Assembly: GCF_029894335.1 (NCBI RefSeq)
Contig: NZ_JARXZC010000011.1
Location: forward strand, 62,001-126,000
DNA: 64,000 nt
Source: Kitasatospora sp. MAP5-34
GTDB lineage: Bacteria > Actinomycetota > Actinomycetes > Streptomycetales > Streptomycetaceae
Direction of reading: 5' to 3'
Below the pieces are notes generated by a model, which was given only the letters and a program-made list of their open reading frames with translations, made no database searches and was not told where the DNA came from. Below, in pieces: positions 40,033-47,360 of the stretch. Each line of letters begins with the position of its first letter. The stretch's first letter is position 1. The translations under genes were made by a program, and so were the position numbers.

Positions 40033-42030
40033 GTGGCCGCAGTACCCACGGGCGCACTGCCGCGCAGGGCGAAGCTGTTCGCCTCCGCGCTGCTCTCACT
40101 CGGGCTGGCGTTGACCGGAGTGTCCGGAACCGCCGCCGTCGCACAGGCTGCTGACGCCCAGTCAGCCATGGCCGCCTCCGCAGCCGACGCCCACCCGGCC
40201 TCGGCCGGCTGGGTGCAGACCCACGGCACCTGGGTGCAGATCCAGCCCGGCCACCCGCACGCCGCAGCCGCCGCCCGCCCGGCCGCCGCCCCGCAGTCCG
40301 CGCAGTCGTCGACCCTGCCGAAGCCGGGCGGGACGCAGCCCAATGCCGATCCGGCGCCTGGGCAGAACGTCGTCGTGGTCAACAACGGCCAGCCGGACAT
40401 GACCTACCAGGGCAGCCAGGACTCCGTCGGGGTCACCTCGGGACCGCCCAAGGTCTACGTCATCTACTGGGGGTCGCAATGGGGTACCGCCGGGAAGGAC
40501 GCGGACGGCAACACCACGCTCTCCAACGACCCGGACAACGCCGCGCCCTACCAGCAGTCCTTCTTCAAGGGCCTGGGTAGCAACGGCGACGCCTGGAGCG
40601 GCGTGATGACCCAGTACTGCGAGAACGTCGCCACCGGCAGTGCCAACTGCCCGGCGGGTGCCTCGCACGTGGGCTACCCGCAGAGCGGTGGCACGCTGGC
40701 CGGCGTCTGGGTGGACAACTCCACCGCCGCGCCCCAGCAGGCGACCGAGCCGCAGATCGCCGCCGAGACGGCAGCCGCCGCGAAGCACTTCGGGAACACC
40801 ACCCAGGCACAGAACCGCAACGTGCAGTACGTGGTGACCACGGCGAAGGGCATGGACCCGGACAGCTGGCACGAGCTCAACACCTGGTGCGCCTGGCACA
40901 CCTTCGAGCGCTCCAGCTACGGCACCCTGGCCTACACGATCATGCCGTACCTGACCGACTACAAGTACTGCGGCACCAACTGGATCAACCCCGGCCCGCG
41001 CGGACGCCTGGACGGCTGGTCGATCCTGGGCGGCCACGAGTACGCCGAGACGATCACCGACCAGAATGCGATGGGCGGCTGGATCGACCCGGCCGGCCAG
41101 GAGAACGGCGACAAGTGCGCCTGGATCACCCAGGGGACGCCCGGCGGCCTGTTCAACCTCCAGCTCGCCACCGGCGCCTTCGCCGTCCAGACCACCTGGT
41201 CCAACGACGAGCACACCTGCTCCGGATCCCATCCGGTGGTGGCGAACAAGCCGCTCGTGGTGAGCACGATGTGCGACCGCACCGCACCGCCCGGCAAGCC
41301 GGTCGAGCTGCCGGTGATCGCCTCCGACACGGCCTCGGCCAAGCTCAGGTACCGCGCCTCCGGCCTGCCGCGCGGCCTGAGCATCGACCCGCGCACCGGT
41401 GTGATCCGTGGCCGTACCCGGGACGGCGGCTACCACGACGTAACCGTCACCGTCCGTGACGACGCGGGCAACCAGGGGACGACCCGCTTCTGGTACGGGT
41501 TCTTCCCGACCGGCGAGTACGGCTGCCTGGGCATCGAGCAGATCGTCGACCCCGGCTTCGAGGTCCCGGTCGACGCCAAGGGCAACTACCCCGGCTGGTG
41601 GTCGCCGTCCTCGCCCGGCATCATCACCCAGTCCACCGCCCACCAGCCGCACTCGGGCGCGGGCTACGCCTGGCTCGGCCACAGCGCCGCACAGGACGAC
41701 TCGCTCTCCCAGGGCGTCGAGACCACCCCCGGCTACACCCGGGCCTCGCTCTCCTTCTGGCTGCACGTCGACTCGGCCAACACCGCCGCGTCGGCGCAGG
41801 ACACCCTCACGCTGGAGCTCGACGACCAGTACTCGGGCAAGCGGATAGCCGTGGTCAAGAGCTGGTCCAACCTGGACGCCACCAACGGGTACGTCCCGGT
41901 CTCGATCGACCTGACTCCTTATGTGGCAGCCGAGTTCGGCTCCACGGTGATCGTCAAGTTCACCTCGCACGAGGTCGGGTCCGCGCAGACCGCGTTCCTG
42001 CTGGACGACACCTCCTTCCACCTGAGCTGA
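40033..42030 (+). CDS. Secreted protein with HExxE motif, Ig-like fold and C-terminal beta domain
   Basis: This 665-residue protein starts at GTG with GAGAAGGGA upstream and has a Sec signal peptide (LFASALLSLGLALTGVSGTAAVAQA). An Ala/Pro-rich spacer is followed by a catalytic-looking domain (about 140-420) with VYVIYWGSQWG, and GGHEYAETITD (His335, Glu336, Glu339), then GWIDPAGQENGDKCAW. This resembles zinc peptidase-like modules of EXORDIUM/phosphate-induced proteins. A He_PIG/Ig-like domain (about 425-505) and a C-terminal jelly-roll-like domain (about 530-665) follow, probably binding cell surface or polysaccharide. Exact activity is unknown; a metalloprotease is likely. Confidence 0.72.
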   Translation: MAAVPTGALPRRAKLFASALLSLGLALTGVSGTAAVAQAADAQSAMAASAADAHPASAGWVQTHGTWVQIQPGHPHAAAAARPAAAPQSAQSSTLPKPGGTQPNADPAPGQNVVVVNNGQPDMTYQGSQDSVGVTSGPPKVYVIYWGSQWGTAGKDADGNTTLSNDPDNAAPYQQSFFKGLGSNGDAWSGVMTQYCENVATGSANCPAGASHVGYPQSGGTLAGVWVDNSTAAPQQATEPQIAAETAAAAKHFGNTTQAQNRNVQYVVTTAKGMDPDSWHELNTWCAWHTFERSSYGTLAYTIMPYLTDYKYCGTNWINPGPRGRLDGWSILGGHEYAETITDQNAMGGWIDPAGQENGDKCAWITQGTPGGLFNLQLATGAFAVQTTWSNDEHTCSGSHPVVANKPLVVSTMCDRTAPPGKPVELPVIASDTASAKLRYRASGLPRGLSIDPRTGVIRGRTRDGGYHDVTVTVRDDAGNQGTTRFWYGFFPTGEYGCLGIEQIVDPGFEVPVDAKGNYPGWWSPSSPGIITQSTAHQPHSGAGYAWLGHSAAQDDSLSQGVETTPGYTRASLSFWLHVDSANTAASAQDTLTLELDDQYSGKRIAVVKSWSNLDATNGYVPVSIDLTPYVAAEFGSTVIVKFTSHEVGSAQTAFLLDDTSFHLS

Positions 42031-42130
42031 CGCCCGTTCGGCTCGACCGGCCCCACCGCACCAGCGACCCCGTCCCGGCTCCCCTGGGCGGGGTCGCTGC
42101 GGCTGCTGGCTCGTCGTCAGTGACCTGTGG

Positions 42131-42796
42131 TCAGTGGTCGGGCCCGGGCAGGGCGAGTGGGGGCAGGGTGGTGGCGCCGGCCGGGTTCTGCCGGGCCCAC
42201 CGCACGAGGCCCCCGGCGTTGATCCGGTACGGCGGGTGCTGTTCGTAGGCGGCGAGGCCCTCCGCCGCACGGGCCAGCAGCGCGACGGCGCCGACGGTGT
42301 TGCCGCGGGCGGCGTGCGTGAGGCCGACCGCGAACTGCGCCAGGGCCCGCCAGAGCGGGCGCTCGGCCGCCGGGGCGGCCTTCCAGCTGTCCTCCAGGAC
42401 CTCGTGGGCGTGGAACGGCCTGCCCGCGTCGAGGAGGCGCTGGGCCTCGGTGAGCGCTGCCTCGGGGGTGCGTTGTACGCCCTCGGGCTGCCGCATCTCG
42501 CCCTGCGTGCCGTACGGGAGGGGCCTGCCGAGGCCGTCGCGCGGGCGTCCGTTCCGGGCCCGGCCCGCCGCGTCGCGGTCCCGGCCCGGCTGTCGCACGA
42601 CGGGACGGCGGGCCTGCCCGGCACCCGTACCGGCGTCCGCGTCCGTTCCTGTACCGGCGACCGTACCCGCGCCCCGGACGGCTCCGCAGCGTTCGCAGGC
42701 CGCCGGGGCCGGGTCGCCGAGGTGGCCGCCGCACTCATCGCAGACCTGGCCCAGCCGGCAGGCCGGCTCCCCACCCTGATACTCCGAATCGCCCAT
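42131..42796 (-). CDS. DUF309-domain protein with N-terminal zinc-ribbon-like Cys pairs
   Basis: This 221-residue protein has a DUF309 helical domain (about 115-185) with FHAHEVLEDSWKAAP and WRALAQFAVGLTHAARGN, where the HEVLE motif is the family's conserved core. Ahead of it lies a rubredoxin-like knuckle pair (VCDECGG, ACERCG) and a basic low-complexity linker. DUF309 function is not known; the family resembles a putative hydrolase or metal-binding fold. I start at MGDSEYQ. It is divergent from the DyP peroxidase gene. Confidence 0.72.
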   Translation of the reverse strand: MGDSEYQGGEPACRLGQVCDECGGHLGDPAPAACERCGAVRGAGTVAGTGTDADAGTGAGQARRPVVRQPGRDRDAAGRARNGRPRDGLGRPLPYGTQGEMRQPEGVQRTPEAALTEAQRLLDAGRPFHAHEVLEDSWKAAPAAERPLWRALAQFAVGLTHAARGNTVGAVALLARAAEGLAAYEQHPPYRINAGGLVRWARQNPAGATTLPPLALPGPDH

Positions 42797-43067
42797 ACCC
42801 CGATTGTCCACCGGCCGGGGTCGGGTCTGGGGTGGGGGGTGTACCAGGTGTCGAACGGGGGCGTGCAACGTGGGAGCGTGCGCTGCCGCAGCACCTCGCA
42901 CTCCTGCGGATGCGCTGTTTGCGCGCAGCGGGCACGGCGTTGCGAACTCGCCGCAGCAGATCAGTCGGACACGATCTATTGAGGTCGGCGGGATCGGCGC
43001 AGTCGGTGGACTCGGCGTAGCCGTCGGCCCGCGCGGTCAACACCGGAACAGAAGAGACGAGCGAGCC

Positions 43068-44633
43068 TTGGCCATCAATCTCATGCAGACGGCGATCGAT
43101 CCCGGCGCCCCGGCGGTGCCCCCGCAGCAGAACACCCCCGAGCAGCTGGAAGCGGCGCTGCAGGACACCCAGGGGAACATCCTCAAGAGCCACGGGCGGG
43201 ACCACAGCTACCACCTCTTCATCACCTTCCTGACCGAGACCGAGCCGCAGAAGCTGGCCGCGAGGCAGTGGCTGGCCACCACTGCGGCCGGCCGGGTGAC
43301 GTCCGCGTGGACGCAGTGGACGGAGACCGGCAACCGGGCCCAGGCGATCCGCGACGCCGGGAACCACACGTCCCTGGCCGACATGAACAACGTCCTGCTC
43401 GGGATCACCGGAACGTTCGTCAGCCTGCTCCTGTCGGCCGACGGTTACCAGGCGCTCGGGCTGGACGCCACGAAGATGCCCGAGGACCCGTCCTTCCTCG
43501 CCGGGGCGAAGCAGCGGGTGACGGAGCTGAACGATCCGCCGCCCAGCGAGTGGGAGGAGCCGTTCCAGGGCGATCTGCACGCGCTGCTCATCGTGGCCGA
43601 CGACGACCCGACGCGACTCGACAGCGTCGTGGCGGGGATCACCGAGGAGCTGAAGCCGGTCGCGCAGCGGGTCTTCGCCCAGGCCGGTACGGCCATGCGG
43701 GTGGACGCCGACGGCAATCTGTCACCGGACGGCCAGGTCCACGAGCACTTCGGCTTCGCCGACGGCGTCAGCCAGCCGCTGTTCTTCGCCAAGGACATCG
43801 ACACCGCGAGGAGCCGGACCGGGGGCATCGACAAGTACGACCCCAGCGTGCCGCTGGCCCAGGTGCTGCTGAAGGACCCGGGCGGTGGCGAGCACGGCTA
43901 CGGCTCGTACTTCGTGTACCGCAAGCTCAAGCAGAACGTTCCGGGTTTCCGCGCCGGGGAGAGGGCGCTGGCGCTGGCGCTGACCCAGCAGAAGGATCCC
44001 AAGGCGACCGAGCCGACCGATGCGGACGTGGCGCTGGCCGGCGCGTACCTGGTGGGACGGTTCAAGGACGGCACCCCGGTGGTGGACCAGCAGGAGAACG
44101 GCCTGCGTACGCTGCCGAACAACTTCACCTACGACTCCGACGTGAACGGCGTGCGCTGCCCGTTGGCGGCGCACGTCCGCAAGGCCAACCCCCGTGGTGA
44201 CAAGCAGCGCCAGTTCGGCGTGCCGGTGACCGAGGAGCGCTCCCGCCGGATCGCCCGCCGGGGGATCAGCTTCGGACCGGTGACCCTGGACCCGACGGAC
44301 GCCGACGACGTCGGGCTGCTCTTCCTCTGCGCGCAGAGCAGCATCATCGACCAGTTCGAGTTCATCCAGGCCTTGTGGGCCAACAGCCAGGACTTCCTGC
44401 GGCCCCGGACCGGACTGGACCCGATCATCGGCGAGGCCGGGCCCGGCGAGCAGGCGGTCAACCAGCCCTGGCCCAAGGAGTACGGCTCCTGCAACCAGCT
44501 CGACTTCAGCACCAACCCGCCCACGGAGACCGACCCGTTCCTGCGCTCGGTCGCCCTCGAGTCGTGGGTGACCATGCGCGGCGGCGAGTACTTCTTCGCG
44601 CCGAGCCTGAGCTTCCTGACCAGCTGCGGGTAG
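43068..44633 (+). CDS. DyP-type heme peroxidase
   Basis: This 521-residue dye-decolorising peroxidase has GFADGVSQP with the distal catalytic Asp232, and the proximal heme His369 (LAAHVRKANPR). The length and the insertions put it in the large C/D-type group rather than the compact A/B types. No Tat or Sec signal is seen. No encapsulin gene is adjacent. I use the TTG at 43068, because no good ATG or ribosome site exists; an ATG at 43083 would lose the first 5 residues. It oxidises phenols and dyes with hydrogen peroxide; a role in oxidative stress is likely. Confidence 0.9.
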   Translation: MAINLMQTAIDPGAPAVPPQQNTPEQLEAALQDTQGNILKSHGRDHSYHLFITFLTETEPQKLAARQWLATTAAGRVTSAWTQWTETGNRAQAIRDAGNHTSLADMNNVLLGITGTFVSLLLSADGYQALGLDATKMPEDPSFLAGAKQRVTELNDPPPSEWEEPFQGDLHALLIVADDDPTRLDSVVAGITEELKPVAQRVFAQAGTAMRVDADGNLSPDGQVHEHFGFADGVSQPLFFAKDIDTARSRTGGIDKYDPSVPLAQVLLKDPGGGEHGYGSYFVYRKLKQNVPGFRAGERALALALTQQKDPKATEPTDADVALAGAYLVGRFKDGTPVVDQQENGLRTLPNNFTYDSDVNGVRCPLAAHVRKANPRGDKQRQFGVPVTEERSRRIARRGISFGPVTLDPTDADDVGLLFLCAQSSIIDQFEFIQALWANSQDFLRPRTGLDPIIGEAGPGEQAVNQPWPKEYGSCNQLDFSTNPPTETDPFLRSVALESWVTMRGGEYFFAPSLSFLTSCG

Positions 44634-44719
44634 CCCGCTCGGTTCCGCCTGTCCTGCATCTGACGCCCGGACCGGGCTGGTCAGGGGTGATTGCCTCAGG
44701 GGTGATGGGTGACGATTAG

Positions 44720-44749
44720 TTGACCGTTCGTTGGTCTGCGTGGGTATGT
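44720..44749 (+). promoter_or_regulatory. Candidate promoter of the GH5 gene
   Basis: TTGACC at 44720-44725 matches a -35 box. GTATGT at 44744-44749 follows 18 bases later and is only a weak -10. The stretch lies 84 bases before the GH5 start in a spacer with higher AT content. TCAGGGGTGAT occurs twice just upstream. Confidence 0.35.
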
Positions 44750-44832
44750 CATGTGACGTGTATTCGGACTACTGTTCGGTAGCTCCGTAGTGCAGCACAC
44801 CCAACAGTCATCCACCCACCTCAGGACTGGCG

Positions 44833-46779
44833 ATGAAGAAACTCGTCACCCGCACCCTGTCGGTCATGTCGGCGCTCTCCGCAGTGCTGGCCATGTCCAC
44901 CGGCGGTGGCGCGTCCGCCCGGACCCTCACCTCACCCACCTCCCGCCCGGTGGCCAAGGCACCGAAGACCGGTGCGCAGCTCGCCGCGTCCTGGACCGGC
45001 CCGCTCAGCACCCGGGGTCGGTACATCGTCGACGCCAACGGCAACCGCTTCAAGCTGCAGTCCGGCAACTGGGAAGGAGTGCAGGGTACTTGGCTCGGCA
45101 GTGGCGATGCCAACGACCCGGCGAACAACGAGCACGGCGAACCCTCGTACAACCTGCCGCTGGGCCTGGACCGGGTGCCGATGGCGCAGATCATGGCCGG
45201 GTTCCACAGCCTCGGGATCAACAGCATCCGGCTGCCGTTCTCCGACGCGCTGATCCACAACACCACCCCGGTACCCGACGCCGCCGTGGCCGCCAACCCG
45301 CGGCTGCGCGGCGATACTCCGCTCCAGGTGTACGACGCGGCGGTGGCGGCGCTGACCGCTGACGGCTTCGCGGTCATCCTGAACAACCACACCACCACCG
45401 CGCGTTGGTGCTGCGGGCTGGACGGCAACGAGCGCTGGAACAGCGGCCAGAGCACCGACCAGTGGATCGCCGACTGGGTGTTCATGGTCCACCGCTACCA
45501 GGCCGACAAGCGGGTGGTCGGCGCGGACCTGCGCAACGAGGTCCGCCGGGACATCACCGATGACCCCAACTGGGGCTGGGGCGACGCCCACGACGAGAAC
45601 GCCGCCTTCGAGGCGGCGGGCAACCAGATCCTGCAGGCCGACCCCGACCTGCTGGTCATCATGGAGGGCATCAACTGGCAGGGCATACCGCTGGCCGGCC
45701 TGCCGCACGGGCGGCCGATGCTGACCCCGGTCCAGAACCTCTCCAACACGCTGATCTCCTCGGACAAACTGGTGTACTCGGCGCACTTCTACGCCTACAC
45801 CGGCCCGGCCAACAGTGGTGCGGGCAGTGGCCTGGGGGCCACCAACGACCCGCGCTACGAGGACTTCACGCCCGCGCAGCTCGCCCAGGTGGTCAGCCAG
45901 GAGGCGCTGTTCGTCACGCAGTCCGGGCAGCACTTCACGGCCCCGGTCTGGGTCAGCGAGTTCGGCGCGGCGGGCCGTGGCTCGACGGACGCCAAGGAGC
46001 AGGCCTGGTTCGACAACTTCACGGACCTGCTGGTCGCCAACGACACCGACTTCGCGATCTGGCCGCTGATCGGCTGGACCCAGAACGGCGCACCGCTGGA
46101 CAACTGGGCCCTGCTCTCGTACGACTCCGCCGGCAACCGGCTGAGCGTCGACGACCCCGGCGACTGGCGGGCCGCCGACTGGAACAAGCTGGTCGGCGCA
46201 CCGGGGTTGACCGGTCCGGTGGCGCGGTCCGACCGCTGGAACATGCTCAACCTCGACCACGCCGACTACGACGTCTCCGCGCGGATGCTCACGCTGCCCG
46301 ACTGGGACTCGGGCGCCCGCAAGGGCAACTGCCCCGACACCGAACGGCTCACCGGCCTGGGCCGCAGCGACAGCCGTGGACTCTGTACGGACGCCGGCCG
46401 GCCGGCCAGGAGCGGCGCGGCGTACCTGACGGTCACCGACGAGCGCTACGTCACCGAAGGCGACTGGGCCTCCGGTTACAACAAACTGCAGTGCCCGGAC
46501 AACTACTTCGCCGTCGGTTACAGCGTGCGCGGCAACGCGATGTCGTCCCTGCTCTGCGCGCCGGCGGCCGGGCCGTTGCCCACCACGGGTCACGACGTCT
46601 GGTTCGACCACGGGGACAGCCGGCCGAGCAGCGGAGGCTCGACCGCTAGCGACTGGGCTCCCGGCTACTACAAGGGGCAGTGCGCCGACAACGAGTACCT
46701 CGCGGGTGTCGCCTACACCTGGCGCTGGAACGACGGCGGGGTGCCGGACGCTCTGCTGTGCCGGCCGTTGAGCCCCTGA
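44833..46779 (+). CDS. Secreted GH5-family glycoside hydrolase with three-repeat C-terminal domain
   Basis: This 648-residue secreted protein has a signal peptide (MKKLVTRTLSVMSALSAVLAMS) and a GH5 catalytic domain (about 55-425): FHSLGINSIRLPFSDAL, ADLRNEVR with acid/base Glu236, VYSAHFYAY and VWVSEFGAAG with nucleophile Glu376. The domain is closest in style to cellulases/endoglucanases, but specificity is not provable here. Residues 490-648 contain three similar units starting DWDSG, DWASG and DWAPG (about 491, 545, 607), each with a downstream CPD/CAD and a late Cys; such repeats may bind carbohydrate. A REP-like hairpin follows the stop. Confidence 0.88.
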   Translation: MKKLVTRTLSVMSALSAVLAMSTGGGASARTLTSPTSRPVAKAPKTGAQLAASWTGPLSTRGRYIVDANGNRFKLQSGNWEGVQGTWLGSGDANDPANNEHGEPSYNLPLGLDRVPMAQIMAGFHSLGINSIRLPFSDALIHNTTPVPDAAVAANPRLRGDTPLQVYDAAVAALTADGFAVILNNHTTTARWCCGLDGNERWNSGQSTDQWIADWVFMVHRYQADKRVVGADLRNEVRRDITDDPNWGWGDAHDENAAFEAAGNQILQADPDLLVIMEGINWQGIPLAGLPHGRPMLTPVQNLSNTLISSDKLVYSAHFYAYTGPANSGAGSGLGATNDPRYEDFTPAQLAQVVSQEALFVTQSGQHFTAPVWVSEFGAAGRGSTDAKEQAWFDNFTDLLVANDTDFAIWPLIGWTQNGAPLDNWALLSYDSAGNRLSVDDPGDWRAADWNKLVGAPGLTGPVARSDRWNMLNLDHADYDVSARMLTLPDWDSGARKGNCPDTERLTGLGRSDSRGLCTDAGRPARSGAAYLTVTDERYVTEGDWASGYNKLQCPDNYFAVGYSVRGNAMSSLLCAPAAGPLPTTGHDVWFDHGDSRPSSGGSTASDWAPGYYKGQCADNEYLAGVAYTWRWNDGGVPDALLCRPLSP

Positions 46780-46840
46780 CGGCGCGGGTCTGACGGGTGC
46801 AGGGGACTGCGGGAGGCTGGAGGTTGTTGCCTTCCGGTTC

Positions 46841-46860
46841 GCGCGGTTCCCCGCGCCCCT
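46841..46860. repeat. REP-like element GCGCGGTTCCCCGCGCCCCT
   Basis: This 20-base sequence is a common intergenic repeat in streptomycete genomes. It folds into a GCGCGG/CCGCGC stem with a TTCC loop and lies 61 bases after the GH5 stop, where it could act as a terminator. Confidence 0.6.
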
Positions 46861-46906
46861 GGCCGTGGTTGCTCAGGTGCATATGATCCTACGGAGCAAC
46901 GAAATG

Positions 46907-46933
46907 TTGTCCGCTTGTTCGGCGTGATATATC
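46907..46933 (+). promoter_or_regulatory. Candidate promoter of the HTH-tap-tpg operon
   Basis: The 60 bases before the operon are the most AT-rich in this part. TTGTCC (46907-46912) and TATATC (46928-46933), 15 bases apart, are the best -35/-10 candidates. CAAC-GAAAT-GTTG next to them is a small dyad that could bind a repressor. Confidence 0.4.
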
Positions 46934-46943
46934 GTCGTCGATC

Positions 46944-47360
46944 ATGGCACTCGACTCGACGACCCGCAGGGCCGGGCGGCAGGTGACCGCGCGTACGCGG
47001 CTGGCGGCTCTCGACGCCCGTCCCGAGCTGCGGAACGATGGCCGGCCGGCTTGGCAGCCCGCCGGACACCTGTGGGAGACCTCGGCATTGCTCGGCAAGG
47101 TGATGGACGCCTGCACCCGCCCGGCGGGCGACCTGCCGGAGGTCGGCCCGGACGAGTTGGGTGCGGCGCTCGGCCTGTTCGAGGAACTCCGGCTCCAGCT
47201 CGACCACTTGGAGTCCCAGGTGATCATCGAGGCGCGGCGCCGTGGCATGGACTGGCGGCAGATCGCCGACGAGCAGGGGTTGAACACCCCGCAGGCCGCC
47301 TCGCAGCGTTACCAGCGGCTGATGACCCGCCTCGAGGAGATCCGGCTGGGGGTGCGGTGA
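46944..47360 (+). CDS. Small HTH protein leading the telomere operon
   Basis: This 138-residue protein has a basic N-terminus (1-30), a helical middle that resembles a dimerisation segment (72-95, EELRLQLDHLESQVIIEARR) and a C-terminal HTH-like region (98-128) with MDWRQIADEQGLNTPQAASQ and a trailing helix. The pattern is of the DNA-binding type used by small sigma-region-4-like proteins. The ATG is the first codon after the AT-rich promoter. It overlaps the tap start by four bases (GTGA), so it is made together with Tap. I do not know it as a described part of tap-tpg operons. It may regulate the operon or bind telomeric DNA. Confidence 0.65.
   Translation: MALDSTTRRAGRQVTARTRLAALDARPELRNDGRPAWQPAGHLWETSALLGKVMDACTRPAGDLPEVGPDELGAALGLFEELRLQLDHLESQVIIEARRRGMDWRQIADEQGLNTPQAASQRYQRLMTRLEEIRLGVR

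Noticed and set aside
40162..42894. Very long minus-strand open frame opposite the secreted HExxE protein gene
   Set aside because: It is antisense to a gene with a clear signal peptide and domains; its sequence is Val/Gly/Arg/Ala-rich without any family pattern, the usual shadow of high third-position GC.
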